Origin: Pedococcus dokdonensis
GTDB taxonomy: Bacteria > Actinomycetota > Actinomycetes > Actinomycetales > Dermatophilaceae
NCBI RefSeq assembly: GCF_900104525.1
Contig: NZ_LT629711.1
Coordinates: 186,001-250,000 of the forward strand
DNA length: 64,000 nt
Reading direction: 5' to 3'
The notes below the pieces were generated by a model. The model made no database searches, was not told where the DNA came from, and worked only from the letters and a program-made list of their open reading frames with translations. This document shows, one piece after another, positions 8,457 through 17,086 of the stretch; the stretch's first letter is position 1, and every line of letters starts with the position of its first letter. Position numbers and translations under genes: made by a program.

Positions 8457-9132
8457 GCTCGAAGACCCCAGCACCCGCGGACTGCACCTGCCGTCCGGCG
8501 ACCCTGCGGCGCCTGCCGTCGAGTCACTGCGCGCCATGGCAGCCGGGGGACCGGTCCAGCCCAGCGCCGAGCTGGTCAGCTTCTTCGACGATCCCGTCGC
8601 AGGGGCCTCGGGCGCCGACACCCAGCCGAGGAGCGATCTCGTGAACGTAGTCCGCCTTCCCATCCGGCGCGCCGGCCGAGTCGCCGTCGCTGTCGGAGCA
8701 GCCCTGGCCCTGGCCGCGCTGGGCGGCGTGGCGGTGGCCGCCACCGGAGGCACTCCGGACCGCGCGCCGGCCAACGTCAAGCAGGACGACCCGAGCGACA
8801 CCTCCTCGACCTCGGAGGCGCCGGAGACCGAGGCCCCGGAGACGTCTGAACCTGCCGAGGCCGACGACCAGGACGAGCAGGGCGACGACGACACCCAGGA
8901 GTCGGTCGAGGCCACCCACACGGCCAACCCGACGGCCTCGGCCAACCACCACGACGGCAAGGGAGCCGACGACGAGCACGCCGACGTCAACGGCGGCGGC
9001 ACGGTCGACCACCGTGCGGAGCACTCGCCGACTGCGCACCCCACCGGTCGCGGCGACTCCTCGCACGACCAGGGCGATGGCGCCCCGAAGGCGCCCAAGA
9101 CCAAGAGCGAAGGCGGCAAGCAGGGCCACTGA
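8449..9132 (+). CDS. Single-pass membrane protein, putative non-zinc anti-sigma partner
   Basis: A 227-residue protein overlapping the sigma factor gene. Residues 1-75 are cytoplasmic (VESLRAMAAGG and ELVSFFDDP resemble the helical N-termini of membrane partners of actinobacterial ECF sigmas). One helix spans roughly residues 80-97 (VAVAVGAALALAALGGVAVA). The outer part is a low-complexity Glu/Asp/Thr/His-rich tail with repeated ETEAPETSEP-like stretches. There is no HxxxCxxC zinc anti-sigma motif. By position it may be the anti-sigma factor; by sequence alone it would be called hypothetical. Confidence 0.6.
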   Translation: MPELEDPSTRGLHLPSGDPAAPAVESLRAMAAGGPVQPSAELVSFFDDPVAGASGADTQPRSDLVNVVRLPIRRAGRVAVAVGAALALAALGGVAVAATGGTPDRAPANVKQDDPSDTSSTSEAPETEAPETSEPAEADDQDEQGDDDTQESVEATHTANPTASANHHDGKGADDEHADVNGGGTVDHRAEHSPTAHPTGRGDSSHDQGDGAPKAPKTKSEGGKQGH

Positions 9133-9145
9133 GCCCCACCTGACT

Positions 9146-9191
9146 GCGGCGGCTGCCCCTGCTCCCACTCCCCCGGCGGGGCAGCCGCCGC
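9146..9191 (+). terminator. Hairpin terminator after the sigma/membrane-partner pair
   Basis: Perfect 14-base arms at 9146-9159 and 9178-9191 (GCGGCGGCTGCCCC and its complement) around an 18-base loop, 13 bases after the stop at 9132. No T-run follows, as is common in high-GC actinobacteria. Confidence 0.6.
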
Positions 9192-9193
9192 GA

Positions 9194-9227
9194 CCCCAAC
9201 GCCATGGCAGGGCGATGGCGTTAGGGT
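9194..9227 (+). promoter_or_regulatory. Leaderless promoter with overlapping inverted repeat for the HIT gene
   Basis: TAGGGT (9222-9227) lies seven bases before GTG 9235, predicting a leaderless transcript. An inverted repeat with 11 of 12 matching bases (9194-9205 and 9215-9226) overlaps this -10 box, so it could be an operator; it could also be a second hairpin of the upstream terminator. Confidence 0.5.
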
Positions 9228-9234
9228 CGGCGGC

Positions 9235-9657
9235 GTGGAGTGTCTCTTCTGCCGGATCATCGATGGTGCTCTGCCGTCGTCGGTGGTGCTCGACGAGCCG
9301 TTCACGCTCGGTTTCCTCGACACCCGACCGGTGTTCAAGGGGCACGTCCTCCTCGTGCCGAAGATCCACGTCGACACCCTCGTCGACCTGCCGGCCGAGC
9401 TGCTGCCGGTGCTGATGGGCGCGGCCCAACGCGTCGCCGGGGCCGTGGTGACGGGTCTGGCCGCGCAGGGATCGTTCGTGGCCGTGAACAACGTCGTGTC
9501 CCAGTCGGTGCCGCACCTGCACGTGCACGTGGTCCCGCGCACCAAGGGTGACGGTCTGCGGGGCTTCTTCTGGCCGCGCACCAAGTACGCCTCCGAGGAC
9601 GAGGCCGGGGAGTATGCCGCGCGCCTGGCTGCCGCCCTGCCGGCGCCCCCCGCCTGA
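9235..9657 (+). CDS. HIT family nucleotide hydrolase
   Basis: A 140-residue histidine-triad protein, the usual length for the family. CLFCRIIDG at the N-terminus is the Hint/Fhit-type opening with a CxxC pair. KGHVLLVPKIHVDTL fits the second strand, and the catalytic triad is in SVPHLHVHVVP (HxHxH). Family members hydrolyse the phosphoramidate or phosphoanhydride bond of AMP conjugates and dinucleoside polyphosphates. The GTG start is supported by the leaderless-type -10 box directly upstream. Confidence 0.92.
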   Translation: MECLFCRIIDGALPSSVVLDEPFTLGFLDTRPVFKGHVLLVPKIHVDTLVDLPAELLPVLMGAAQRVAGAVVTGLAAQGSFVAVNNVVSQSVPHLHVHVVPRTKGDGLRGFFWPRTKYASEDEAGEYAARLAAALPAPPA

Positions 9658-9768
9658 CCTGCACCCTCGCCCATCGGCAGTCTTCGAGGGAGCTGACGGG
9701 TCAGGGTCCGCCGGATCCCTCAAGGACTCGCGGTCCGGGTGTCGGAGGGGCGTGGCAGGATCGCCGGC

Positions 9769-10296
9769 GTGCGCAGCCACCTGGTCACGTCGTCACCGCT
9801 CGGTGACCTGACCCTCGTCGCTGAGGACGGGGCCCTCACCGCCTGCCTCATGTCGGTGCCCGACGCCAGCCGGTCCGGCACCGCCGCGTCCGACGACACC
9901 CTGGGCGCACCGGCCGACGAGGGGGCGGTCGACCCGGCGCTGACCGAGGCGGCGACCCAGCTCGCCGAGTACTTCGCGGGGGAGCGCACCGACTTCACCG
10001 TGCCGCTCGCCCCTGCGGGTGACGAGTTCCAGCTCAAGGTGTGGGGGTTGCTGCGCGAGATCCCCTACGGCGAGACGCGCAGCTACGGCCAGCTGGCCCG
10101 CACCCTCGGCGACGTCAACCTCAGCCAGGCGGTCGGGTGGGCCAACGGGCGCAACCCGATCAGCATCATCGTGCCCTGCCACCGGGTGATCGGTGCCGAC
10201 GGGACCCTCGTCGGCTACGCGGGCGGGCTCGACCGCAAGCGGTTCCTCCTCGCTCTGGAGGAGCCGCCCGCCGAGGAGGCGCACCGCCTCTTCTGA
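9769..10296 (+). CDS. ogt: Methylated-DNA-protein cysteine S-methyltransferase
   Basis: A 175-residue suicide DNA-repair enzyme that removes the methyl from O6-methylguanine onto its own cysteine. The active site is in IIVPCHRVIGADGTLVGYAGG (PCHRV, acceptor Cys), and the DNA-binding helix is in RTLGDVNLSQAVGWANGRNPI. I prefer GTG 9769, with AGGA eight bases upstream and a weak CAGGAT -10-like box seven bases upstream; GTG 9739 is an alternative. It appears to be a single-gene unit. Confidence 0.92.
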   Translation: MRSHLVTSSPLGDLTLVAEDGALTACLMSVPDASRSGTAASDDTLGAPADEGAVDPALTEAATQLAEYFAGERTDFTVPLAPAGDEFQLKVWGLLREIPYGETRSYGQLARTLGDVNLSQAVGWANGRNPISIIVPCHRVIGADGTLVGYAGGLDRKRFLLALEEPPAEEAHRLF

Positions 10297-10305
10297 CGGC
10301 GGCCG

Positions 10306-10364
10306 CCGAGATCCCAGCTCTCGGCACTTCGGGCGGCTCAGCGGCGCGGGAGCTGGGGTCTCGG
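10306..10364. repeat. Inverted repeat / hairpin downstream of ogt
   Basis: Arms 10306-10320 and 10350-10364 match at 14 of 15 positions (CCGAGATCCCAGCTC on the left) around a 29-base loop. It lies ten bases after ogt and probably terminates it. The remaining gap to 10509 shows nothing I recognise apart from the Shine-Dalgarno of the next gene. Confidence 0.5.
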
Positions 10365-10509
10365 TGCGTGGAGGGGGCGAGGCGTGGGGCTGGTGTGACG
10401 GATGGGGCTGATGGGCGTTTGGTGGTCGGCCGTTCGTCTCGCACTGGGACCAACCCGCCGTGGCGACCGCAGCCCACCGGCGAGGATCTGCCGCGGAGGG
10501 AGGAGCCGG

Positions 10510-11649
10510 ATGCGGATGCACCACACGGGTGCGGCAGTGCTCGCCGCAGCGAGCGTGCTGCTCAGCGCCTCGACCTCGCCCCACCTCGGCCCGGTGTCTG
10601 GCACACCAGCGCCCGAGCCGTCCCGGACAGCCCTGGGCACGGCCGTCCCCGACCGCGTCTCGTTCGACGACCTCGCCCCGGCGCAGACCACCTCCCTCGA
10701 CGGCTCGGCGGTGTCGCCGACGACGCAGGTGGGTCCCCGCAAGCCATCGCGCCCACCCCGGGGTGGCGCGCACGGGAGCTGGCCCGCTGCCGGCACCCCC
10801 CAGGCCGTCCTGGCGTCGGCCTACCGGAAGGCGGTCGCCAAGGCGCCGAAGGGGTGCCACCTGCGGATCGAGCAGCTCGCCGCGATCGGCCAGGTGGAGT
10901 CCGGCTCGATCGGCGGTCGGTCGGTGACGAGCGGACACCGCGTGACACCAGCGATCTACGGTCCGCTGCTGGACGGTGGACCTTTTGCGGTGATCCACGA
11001 CAGCGACGGGGGCAGCTACGACGGCGACGGCCGCTACGACCGGGCGATGGGGCCGCTGCAGTTCCTCCCCGGCACCTGGCGCTGGGCGGGTCGGGACGGG
11101 GACGGCGACGGTCGCCGTGACCCGCAGAACGTGTTCGACGCGGCGCTCGCGACTGCGGGCTACCTCTGCCTGGGCGGGCGCGACCTGTCCCGCGATGCTG
11201 ACCTGCGTTCGGCCGTGTTGTCCTACAACCAGTCCGACGAGTACCACTCGGCGGTCGTCGAGTGGGTCTCCTACTTTCGCCAGCACGGCCTCGCAGCGCT
11301 GACCACGGTGGCCTTCCGGGTCGGCTCGGGTGGTCGGGCCAGCGACCTCCCGGTGCCGGAGGACGACCGTGCCAAGGAGAAGGACGAGGAGAAGGACACC
11401 GAGAAGGCGGCCCCCGCCACGAAGCCCCCCAGGGAGCAGTCCGCGACCAGCACCGCGCCAGCGGCCGCGCCGTCCAGTGCGCCGACACCCTCCGTGCCAC
11501 CGCCGCCGACGACGGTCCCGCCCACCCAACCGGCCCCGCAGCCCAGCACCCCGGCGCCGGCGACCACCACGCCGCCGGCGGCTCCCACCACTCCACCGGA
11601 CCCCGAGCCGTCCCCCTCGGCCGAGGGCGACCACCTGCTGGGACGGTGA
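10510..11649 (+). CDS. Secreted lytic murein transglycosylase
   Basis: A 379-residue exported peptidoglycan-cleaving enzyme. A signal peptide covers residues 1-22 (GAAVLAAASVLLSAS). The catalytic domain (about residues 100-270) resembles the MltB/SLT-type lysozyme fold: AAIGQVESGSIGG places the catalytic Glu, and AMGPLQFLPGTWRWAGRDGD with NVFDAALATAGYL is the family pattern. The C-terminal about 110 residues are a Lys/Glu-rich stretch followed by a Pro/Thr/Ala-rich tail, probably a wall-spanning linker. ATG 10510 is preceded by GGAGGGAGGAG. It acts outside the membrane on cell-wall glycan strands. Confidence 0.85.
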   Translation: MRMHHTGAAVLAAASVLLSASTSPHLGPVSGTPAPEPSRTALGTAVPDRVSFDDLAPAQTTSLDGSAVSPTTQVGPRKPSRPPRGGAHGSWPAAGTPQAVLASAYRKAVAKAPKGCHLRIEQLAAIGQVESGSIGGRSVTSGHRVTPAIYGPLLDGGPFAVIHDSDGGSYDGDGRYDRAMGPLQFLPGTWRWAGRDGDGDGRRDPQNVFDAALATAGYLCLGGRDLSRDADLRSAVLSYNQSDEYHSAVVEWVSYFRQHGLAALTTVAFRVGSGGRASDLPVPEDDRAKEKDEEKDTEKAAPATKPPREQSATSTAPAAAPSSAPTPSVPPPPTTVPPTQPAPQPSTPAPATTTPPAAPTTPPDPEPSPSAEGDHLLGR

Positions 11650-11811
11650 CGTGATGCGCGTCGCACTTCGGGCACGGGGGTGCGCAGGCGGCATACCGGT
11701 GGGTCTAGCGTCGTTGACGAAGGTGACTGCTGGTCCGCACGGCAGACGTCAGCGAGGACGGCGCCCCGAGCCGGGGTAGCCGTCCTCCGTGTTTCACAGG
11801 AGAGTGGTGGA

Positions 11812-13236
11812 ATGACCGCACAGCAGGTGCCCACGACCACGACGCGCCACCGGGTGGTGGTGATCGGTTCCGGGTTCGGCGGGCTGTTCGGCACGCAGGC
11901 GCTCAAGCGCGCCGACGTCGACGTCACGCTGATCGCCAAGACGACGCACCACCTCTTCCAGCCACTGCTCTACCAGGTGGCGACCGGCATCCTCTCGGAG
12001 GGCGAGATCGCGCCGGCGACCCGTGAAGTCCTTGCGCGGCAACGAAATGCGCGAGTCCTGCTGGGCAACGTCACCCACATCGACCTGGCTGCCAGGACGG
12101 TCACCTCGCGCGTCCTCGACCGCGACACCGTCACCCCCTACGACACCCTGCTGGTCGCGGCCGGCGCCGGCCAGTCCTACTTCGGCAACGACCAGTTCGC
12201 GCAGTTCGCCCCCGGCATGAAGTCGATCGACGACGCGCTCGAGCTGCGCGGCCGGATCTTCGGCTCGTTCGAGTGGGCCGAGCTGGCCAGCACACCCAAG
12301 GAGATCGAGCGGCTGATGACCTTCGTCGTCGTCGGCGCTGGGCCCACTGGTGTCGAGATGGCCGGCCAGATCGCCGAGCTCTCGCGCCGGACCCTGCGCA
12401 GGGACTTCCGCAACATCGACACCAGTCGCGCCCGCATCGTCCTGCTCGACGCGGCGCCCACGGTGCTCGCCGCGTTCGGTGACCAGCTCGGCGCCAAGGC
12501 GGCGAAGCGGCTGGCCGAGATCGGCGTCGAGGTGCAGCTGGGCGCGAAGGTCACCGGGGTCGACGCCACCGGCATCGACGTCGAGGACTCCGACGGCTCG
12601 CACCGCCGCATCGAGTCGGTCTGCAAGGTCTGGGCGGCCGGCGTGCAGGCGTCCGAGCTGGGCGCGCAGCTGGCCGAGCAGTCGGGTGCCGGGATCGACC
12701 GCGCCGGCCGGGTCGCCGTCAACGACGACCTCACGCTGCCGGGTCACCCCGAGGTGTTCGTGGTGGGCGACATGGCCTCGCTCAAGGGCTACCCGGGGGT
12801 CGCCCAGGTCGCCATCCAGGGCTCGCGCTATGCCGCCGACCAGATCAAGCGGCGCCTGGCCGGCAAGGAGCCGAAGGGCCCGTTCGTGTACCACGACAAG
12901 GGCTCGATGGCGACGATCTCGCGGTTCAGCGCGGTGGCCTCGATCGGCCGGCTGCGGTTCACCGGGTTCGTGGCGTGGCTGCTGTGGCTGGCCGTGCACC
13001 TCGTCTACATCATCGGGTTCAAGCACCGGCTCACCACCTTGTTGCACTGGGCGGTCAGCTTCCTGGGACGCGGTCGCTCGGAGCGCACCGTCACCGAGCA
13101 GCAGGTGTTCGCGCGCACCGCGATCGAACAGCTCGGCTCGGGCTACGCGCCGTCTCTGCCGCGCGTCGCGTCCGACAAGAAGGCACCCACGCTGTCGGTG
13201 GCGCAGGCCCGCGAGGAGGGCAGTCGCGCCCTCTGA
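11812..13236 (+). CDS. ndh: Type II NADH dehydrogenase (NDH-2)
   Basis: A 474-residue, non-proton-pumping NADH:menaquinone oxidoreductase that feeds electrons into the respiratory chain at the inner membrane face. Two dinucleotide sites are visible: VVVIGSGFGGLFG (FAD) and FVVVGAGPTGVEMAGQI (NADH). VFVVGDMAS is the FAD-binding strand, followed by PGVAQVAIQGSRYAA. A hydrophobic segment (VAWLLWLAVHLVYIIGF) anchors it to the membrane. ATG 11812 follows AGGAGAG. The length is typical. The 160-base gap upstream contains a GGCATAC heptamer (11690) but no promoter I can defend. Confidence 0.95.
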   Translation: MTAQQVPTTTTRHRVVVIGSGFGGLFGTQALKRADVDVTLIAKTTHHLFQPLLYQVATGILSEGEIAPATREVLARQRNARVLLGNVTHIDLAARTVTSRVLDRDTVTPYDTLLVAAGAGQSYFGNDQFAQFAPGMKSIDDALELRGRIFGSFEWAELASTPKEIERLMTFVVVGAGPTGVEMAGQIAELSRRTLRRDFRNIDTSRARIVLLDAAPTVLAAFGDQLGAKAAKRLAEIGVEVQLGAKVTGVDATGIDVEDSDGSHRRIESVCKVWAAGVQASELGAQLAEQSGAGIDRAGRVAVNDDLTLPGHPEVFVVGDMASLKGYPGVAQVAIQGSRYAADQIKRRLAGKEPKGPFVYHDKGSMATISRFSAVASIGRLRFTGFVAWLLWLAVHLVYIIGFKHRLTTLLHWAVSFLGRGRSERTVTEQQVFARTAIEQLGSGYAPSLPRVASDKKAPTLSVAQAREEGSRAL

Positions 13237-13250
13237 ACCGGCGACTCGCC

Positions 13251-13256
13251 TAGGGT
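13251..13256 (+). promoter_or_regulatory. Leaderless -10 box for the M16 peptidase pair
   Basis: TAGGGT ends six bases before ATG 13263 and lies 14 bases after the ndh stop. The spacing puts the transcription start at or next to the A of the ATG; there is no Shine-Dalgarno. Confidence 0.55.
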
Positions 13257-13262
13257 GGCGCC

Positions 13263-14549
13263 ATGCCGCTGGACTACCCGATCCACCAGACGACGCTGCC
13301 CAACGGGTTGCGCGTCGTGGTGTCGCCCGACTCGTCCGTCCCGACCGTCACGGTCAACATCTGGGTCAACGTCGGGTCCCGGCACGAGGTCGTCGGACGC
13401 ACCGGCTTCGCGCACCTCTTCGAGCACCTGATGTTCCAGGGGTCTCGGCACATCGCCAGCGGTGAGCACTTCACCCGGCTGATGGCCGAGGGGGGGCGGC
13501 TCAACGCGACGACCTGGTTCGACCGCACCAACTACTTCGAGACCGTCCCGAAGGGCGCCTACGAGCTGGCGCTCTGGATGGAGGCCGATCGGCACGGGCA
13601 TCTCCTCGACGCCGTGACCCAGGAGAACCTCGACAACCAGCGCGACGTGGTCAAGGAGGAGAAGCGCCAGCGCTACGACAACGTCCCCTATGGCAACGCC
13701 CTCATCGAGGTGTATGCCGCGGTGTTCCCGCCCGGCCACCCCTACCACCACCCGACGATCGGGTCGATGGAGGACCTCGACGCCGCGAGCCTGGCGGACG
13801 TGCACGACTTCTTCCGCCGCTACTACGGTCCCGGAAACAGCGTGCTCACCCTGGTCGGCGACCTCACCCCCGAAGAGGGGTTCGCGGCTGCGGAGCGCTA
13901 CTTCGGCCACCTCCCTGCGACCACCGAGCCGGCCCGGCCGCCCGTTCCAGCGCTCGAGCCGCTCGATGCCCCCGTGCGCGTGGACCGGCCGGGCAACGTG
14001 CCGAACGACCGGCTGCATTTGGCCTTCCGGCTCCCGGTGGACAACACGGTCGAGTTCTTCGCGGCGGGCCTGGCGATCGACGTCCTGGGGGGCCTCTCCA
14101 CCTCGCGCCTCGTGCAGCGGTTGGTGCGGCGCGAGCAGGCCGCGAACGCCGTGCAGGCGCACGCGATGGGCTTCGTCGACGGCGTCTCCCTCGGCTTCTT
14201 CGTGGTCGACGTCGCCGACGGGCAGGACCCCGAGGTCCTGGAGGCAGCGGTGCTCGAGGAGCTCGAGCGGTTCGCGGCCGAGGGGCCGACCGAGGTGGAG
14301 CTCGAGTCCGCCATGGCGCAGTCCGAGCGGTCCTGGCTCTCCGCCCTGGCCGGGCAGGAGGAGCGGGCCGACCTCATCAGCCAGCACGTCCTGCTCCACG
14401 ACGACGACCAGTTCGTCAACACCTTCCTCGACCGGATCGGCGAGGTCGGGGCCGACGACGTGCGGGCCGCTGCCGCGCGCTGGCTGCGGCCGGAGAGTCG
14501 GGCGGTCGTGCGGCACCTGACCGTCCGCGACGAGGAGGAGGTGGCATGA
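13263..14549 (+). CDS. M16 zinc metallopeptidase, catalytic subunit
   Basis: A 428-residue pitrilysin/processing-peptidase-type protein. The inverted zinc motif H51-L-F-E54-H55 is intact, and VVKEEKRQ near residue 130 supplies the third metal ligand. The start LPNGLRVVVSPDSSVP is typical of M16B. Enzymes of this clade degrade short peptides inside a clamshell, often as a heterodimer with a partner lacking the zinc site; here that partner overlaps by four bases (ATGA). ATG 13263 fits a leaderless start. Confidence 0.92.
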   Translation: MPLDYPIHQTTLPNGLRVVVSPDSSVPTVTVNIWVNVGSRHEVVGRTGFAHLFEHLMFQGSRHIASGEHFTRLMAEGGRLNATTWFDRTNYFETVPKGAYELALWMEADRHGHLLDAVTQENLDNQRDVVKEEKRQRYDNVPYGNALIEVYAAVFPPGHPYHHPTIGSMEDLDAASLADVHDFFRRYYGPGNSVLTLVGDLTPEEGFAAAERYFGHLPATTEPARPPVPALEPLDAPVRVDRPGNVPNDRLHLAFRLPVDNTVEFFAAGLAIDVLGGLSTSRLVQRLVRREQAANAVQAHAMGFVDGVSLGFFVVDVADGQDPEVLEAAVLEELERFAAEGPTEVELESAMAQSERSWLSALAGQEERADLISQHVLLHDDDQFVNTFLDRIGEVGADDVRAAAARWLRPESRAVVRHLTVRDEEEVA

Positions 14550-15934
14550 GCGACGTGCAGCAGGACGCCCGGACGTTCGACGACGGGACACCGCCGGAGC
14601 CCGTCGTGCAGCCGCCGGCCGCGTGGCAGTTCGCCACGCCCGCGCGGCACACGCTGTCCAACGGGATCGAGCTGCTGGCCTACGACATCCCCGGGCAGTA
14701 CGTCATCTCGGTCCGCACGGTGCTGCCGTTCCCGCTGTCGGTCGAGCCGCGCGACGTGGAGGGTGTCGCCACCCTGATGGCCCGACTCCTCGACGAGGGG
14801 ACCGCCGAACACACTCCCGAGGAGTTCGCGGAGCTGTTGGAGCGCAAGGGGATTGCGCTCGGCGCGTCGGTCACCGACGGCGGCCTCGGCGTCGACCTCG
14901 ACGTGCCGAAACGTCGCCTTCCCGAAGCCCTGGACCTCCTGCGCCAGGCTCTGGCCGAGCCGGTCTTCCCCGAGGCGGAGGTCGAGCGTCACCGCAGGAC
15001 CCGCCTCGCCCAGATCGAGCAGGAGCGCGCCCTGGCCCCACAGCGTGCCGCGATCGAGTTCATCGCCACGCACTTCGACGCCGCCGACCGTGCCTCCCGA
15101 CCGACTGGAGGCAGCGCCGCGAGCATCTCGGCACTGACCCGCCAGCACGTCGTCGACTTCCACGCGCAGCGAGTCGGCCCGACCGGCATGACCGCCGTCA
15201 TCGCGGGTGACCTCTCCGGGCTCGAGGTCGGCGCGCTCGCGGAGCAGTCGCTGGGGTCGTGGGTGAGCCAGACTCACGAGGCAGCGCCGTCGGCGACCGC
15301 CCCCACCCGGGCGGCGGACGCCGCGCGGGTGGTGATCGTGGACCGCCCCGGTTCGGTGCAGAGCGAGCTGCTGGTGGGCTGGACCGGACCGGACCGGCAC
15401 ACCGAAGCCGGCTGGGCGGCATACCCGGTGCTGGGTTTCGTGATGGGCGGCTCACCCAACGCACGGGTGGATGCTGTGCTGCGCGAGGAGAAGGGCTACA
15501 CCTACGGAATCCGCTCGGTGTTCCGGCCCCGCCGCGTCGGGGGCCTGTTCCTGACCTCCGGCTCGGTGCGCGCCGACGCGACCGTGGAGTCGGTGCGCCT
15601 GCTGCTCGAGCTGCTCGAGTCCGGTCGCGACGGGTTCAGCGCCGAGGAGGTGCGTGCCGGGGTCGACTTCATCAGCAAGACCGCACCAGGGCGGTTCGCC
15701 ACCGCCGATGCGGTCGCCGACGAGGCGGTCACGATGGCCCTCGACGGGCTCACCACCGACTTCACCAGCCGCACCCTCGAGGCGATGCGGCAGCTCGACG
15801 AGGAGCGGCTCGCCGCGGCCTACCGCGAGTGGGTGCAGGGGGAGTGGACCGTGGTGGTGGTCGGCGACGCCAGCACGTGTGCCGAGGGCGTGCGGGCGCT
15901 GGGCGTCGGGGAGGTCACCGTCGTCCCCTCCTGA
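14546..15934 (+). CDS. M16 peptidase homologue, non-catalytic partner subunit
   Basis: A 462-residue M16 protein in which the zinc motif is lost: the equivalent region reads VATLMARLLDEGTAEHTPEE. It retains the C-terminal EKGYTYGIRSVFRPRR segment, which contributes the Arg/Tyr pair binding the peptide backbone in heterodimeric M16B enzymes. It overlaps the catalytic subunit gene by four bases, so the two are probably made in equal amounts and form one peptidase. Residues 1-25 are a non-conserved leader without signal-peptide features. Confidence 0.9.
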   Translation: MSDVQQDARTFDDGTPPEPVVQPPAAWQFATPARHTLSNGIELLAYDIPGQYVISVRTVLPFPLSVEPRDVEGVATLMARLLDEGTAEHTPEEFAELLERKGIALGASVTDGGLGVDLDVPKRRLPEALDLLRQALAEPVFPEAEVERHRRTRLAQIEQERALAPQRAAIEFIATHFDAADRASRPTGGSAASISALTRQHVVDFHAQRVGPTGMTAVIAGDLSGLEVGALAEQSLGSWVSQTHEAAPSATAPTRAADAARVVIVDRPGSVQSELLVGWTGPDRHTEAGWAAYPVLGFVMGGSPNARVDAVLREEKGYTYGIRSVFRPRRVGGLFLTSGSVRADATVESVRLLLELLESGRDGFSAEEVRAGVDFISKTAPGRFATADAVADEAVTMALDGLTTDFTSRTLEAMRQLDEERLAAAYREWVQGEWTVVVVGDASTCAEGVRALGVGEVTVVPS

Positions 15935-15956
15935 GGCGCTGTCGCCCCGGCGGGGT

Positions 15957-16748
15957 TCAGGCGCGCGCGTCGGTGCCGATGCGGTCGAGCACCTCGTCGT
16001 GCAGCAGACCGTTGGTGGCCAGTGCGTTGCCGCCCCACGGGCCGTCCCGGCCGGCGAGGGAGGTGAACCGGCCACCGGCCTCGGTGACGATCGGCACCAG
16101 GGCCGCCATGTCGTAGACGGCGAGCTCGGGCTCGGCGGCGATGTCGACGGCGCCCTCGGCCACGAGCATGTAGGACCAGAAGTCACCGAACGCCCGGCTG
16201 CGCCAGCAGTCGTCGGTGAGCTGGAGGAACTCGGCGTGGCGGTCGAGGTTGTGCCAGCCCTTCAGGCTGGAGTAGGAGATGGACGCGTCGGCGACGTCGG
16301 AGACCTTGGACACCGAGATTCGCTTGGCTGCTGCCAGGCTGCGACCCGACCACGCCCCGGAACCCGTGGCCGCCCACCAGCGACGGCCCAGTGCCGGCGC
16401 GGCCACCAGGCCCAGCACCGGCATGTCGTCGTCGACCAGCGAGATCAGGGTGGCCCAAGCGGGGACCCCGCGGACGAAGTTGTGGGTGCCGTCGATCGGG
16501 TCGATGACCCAGCGTCGCGGCCCGCGACCGGTCGTCTCGAACTCCTCGCCCTCGACGGCGTCACGCGGGCGCGTGCGCTTGAGCTGCGCGCGGACCAGCT
16601 CCTCGGCGGCCTTGTCGGCGTCGCTGACCAGGCTGAGGTCGGGCTTGGACTCCACGACGAGGTCCTCGGCCCGGTACCGGGACATCGTGATCCGCTCGAC
16701 CGCGTCGGCCAGGACATGGGCAAGGCGCAGGTCGTCGTCGTAGGGCAC
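15957..16748 (-). CDS. hisN: Histidinol-phosphatase, inositol-monophosphatase type
   Basis: A 263-residue Mg-dependent phosphatase for the penultimate step of histidine synthesis in actinobacteria. Metal-binding motifs are EGEEFE, VIDPIDGTHNFVRG and YDMAALVPIVTEAGG. GVPAWATLISLV and PALGRRWWAATG follow the HisN rather than SuhB pattern. The GTG start has a TAGCGT box six bases upstream, so it is probably leaderless. In many relatives hisN directly follows rsgA; here about 8.7 kb separates them. It converges with the M16 pair, 22 bases apart. Confidence 0.9.
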   Translation of the reverse strand: MPYDDDLRLAHVLADAVERITMSRYRAEDLVVESKPDLSLVSDADKAAEELVRAQLKRTRPRDAVEGEEFETTGRGPRRWVIDPIDGTHNFVRGVPAWATLISLVDDDMPVLGLVAAPALGRRWWAATGSGAWSGRSLAAAKRISVSKVSDVADASISYSSLKGWHNLDRHAEFLQLTDDCWRSRAFGDFWSYMLVAEGAVDIAAEPELAVYDMAALVPIVTEAGGRFTSLAGRDGPWGGNALATNGLLHDEVLDRIGTDARA

Positions 16749-16754
16749 CTGCCC

Positions 16755-16760
16755 ACGCTA
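16755..16760 (-). promoter_or_regulatory. Leaderless -10 box for hisN
   Basis: On the minus strand TAGCGT ends six bases before the GTG start at 16748, the same arrangement as at several other genes of this window. Confidence 0.5.
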
Positions 16761-17086
16761 GCCCGTCAGGAGCTGGCGACGGTGGACCCCGGTCCCATGG
16801 TGGGGTGCGCGGCGGATCGGACATCGGTCGTAGGGCGTAGGGGGTCAAACATCTCGAAACCATCACAAAGAGCACTCCGGCCGAAGATCTGCTCTCAACT
16901 CGGTGGCGGGACGATCACGTTTTTGTCTCGGCTTGGCCCAGAGCGTCGCCTTTACTCCTCCCTTGCCCTTTCATGGGTGCCACAACACGAACGCCCTGTG
17001 CGTTACAGGGCTGCGCTCCACTCGGTGCACGGCCCGGACCGACCGCCCATCACTCTGGGCGGCAGACCCTAAGTAGGAGGACGTCA
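16761..17086 (+). other. Long leader/promoter region of the oligopeptide transporter operon
   Basis: A 326-base non-coding stretch that is AT-richer than its surroundings. It ends in two small perfect hairpins, CCCTGT/ACAGGG (16994-17010) and CCGCCCA/TGGGCGG (17043-17062), just before the strong GTAGGAGG ribosome site of the binding-protein gene. I cannot assign a -35/-10 pair with confidence. The hairpins could tune translation of the highly expressed binding protein (inference). Confidence 0.45.

Noticed and set aside
10297..10509. A possible c-di-AMP riboswitch before the lytic transglycosylase
   Set aside because: Some actinobacterial wall-hydrolase genes have one, but I could not find the conserved internal motifs in this stretch.
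16923..16958. TTGTCT/TTGGCC as -35 and TACTCC as -10 of the oligopeptide operon
   Set aside because: Spacings do not fit (14 bases or more than 20), so I did not call a promoter.
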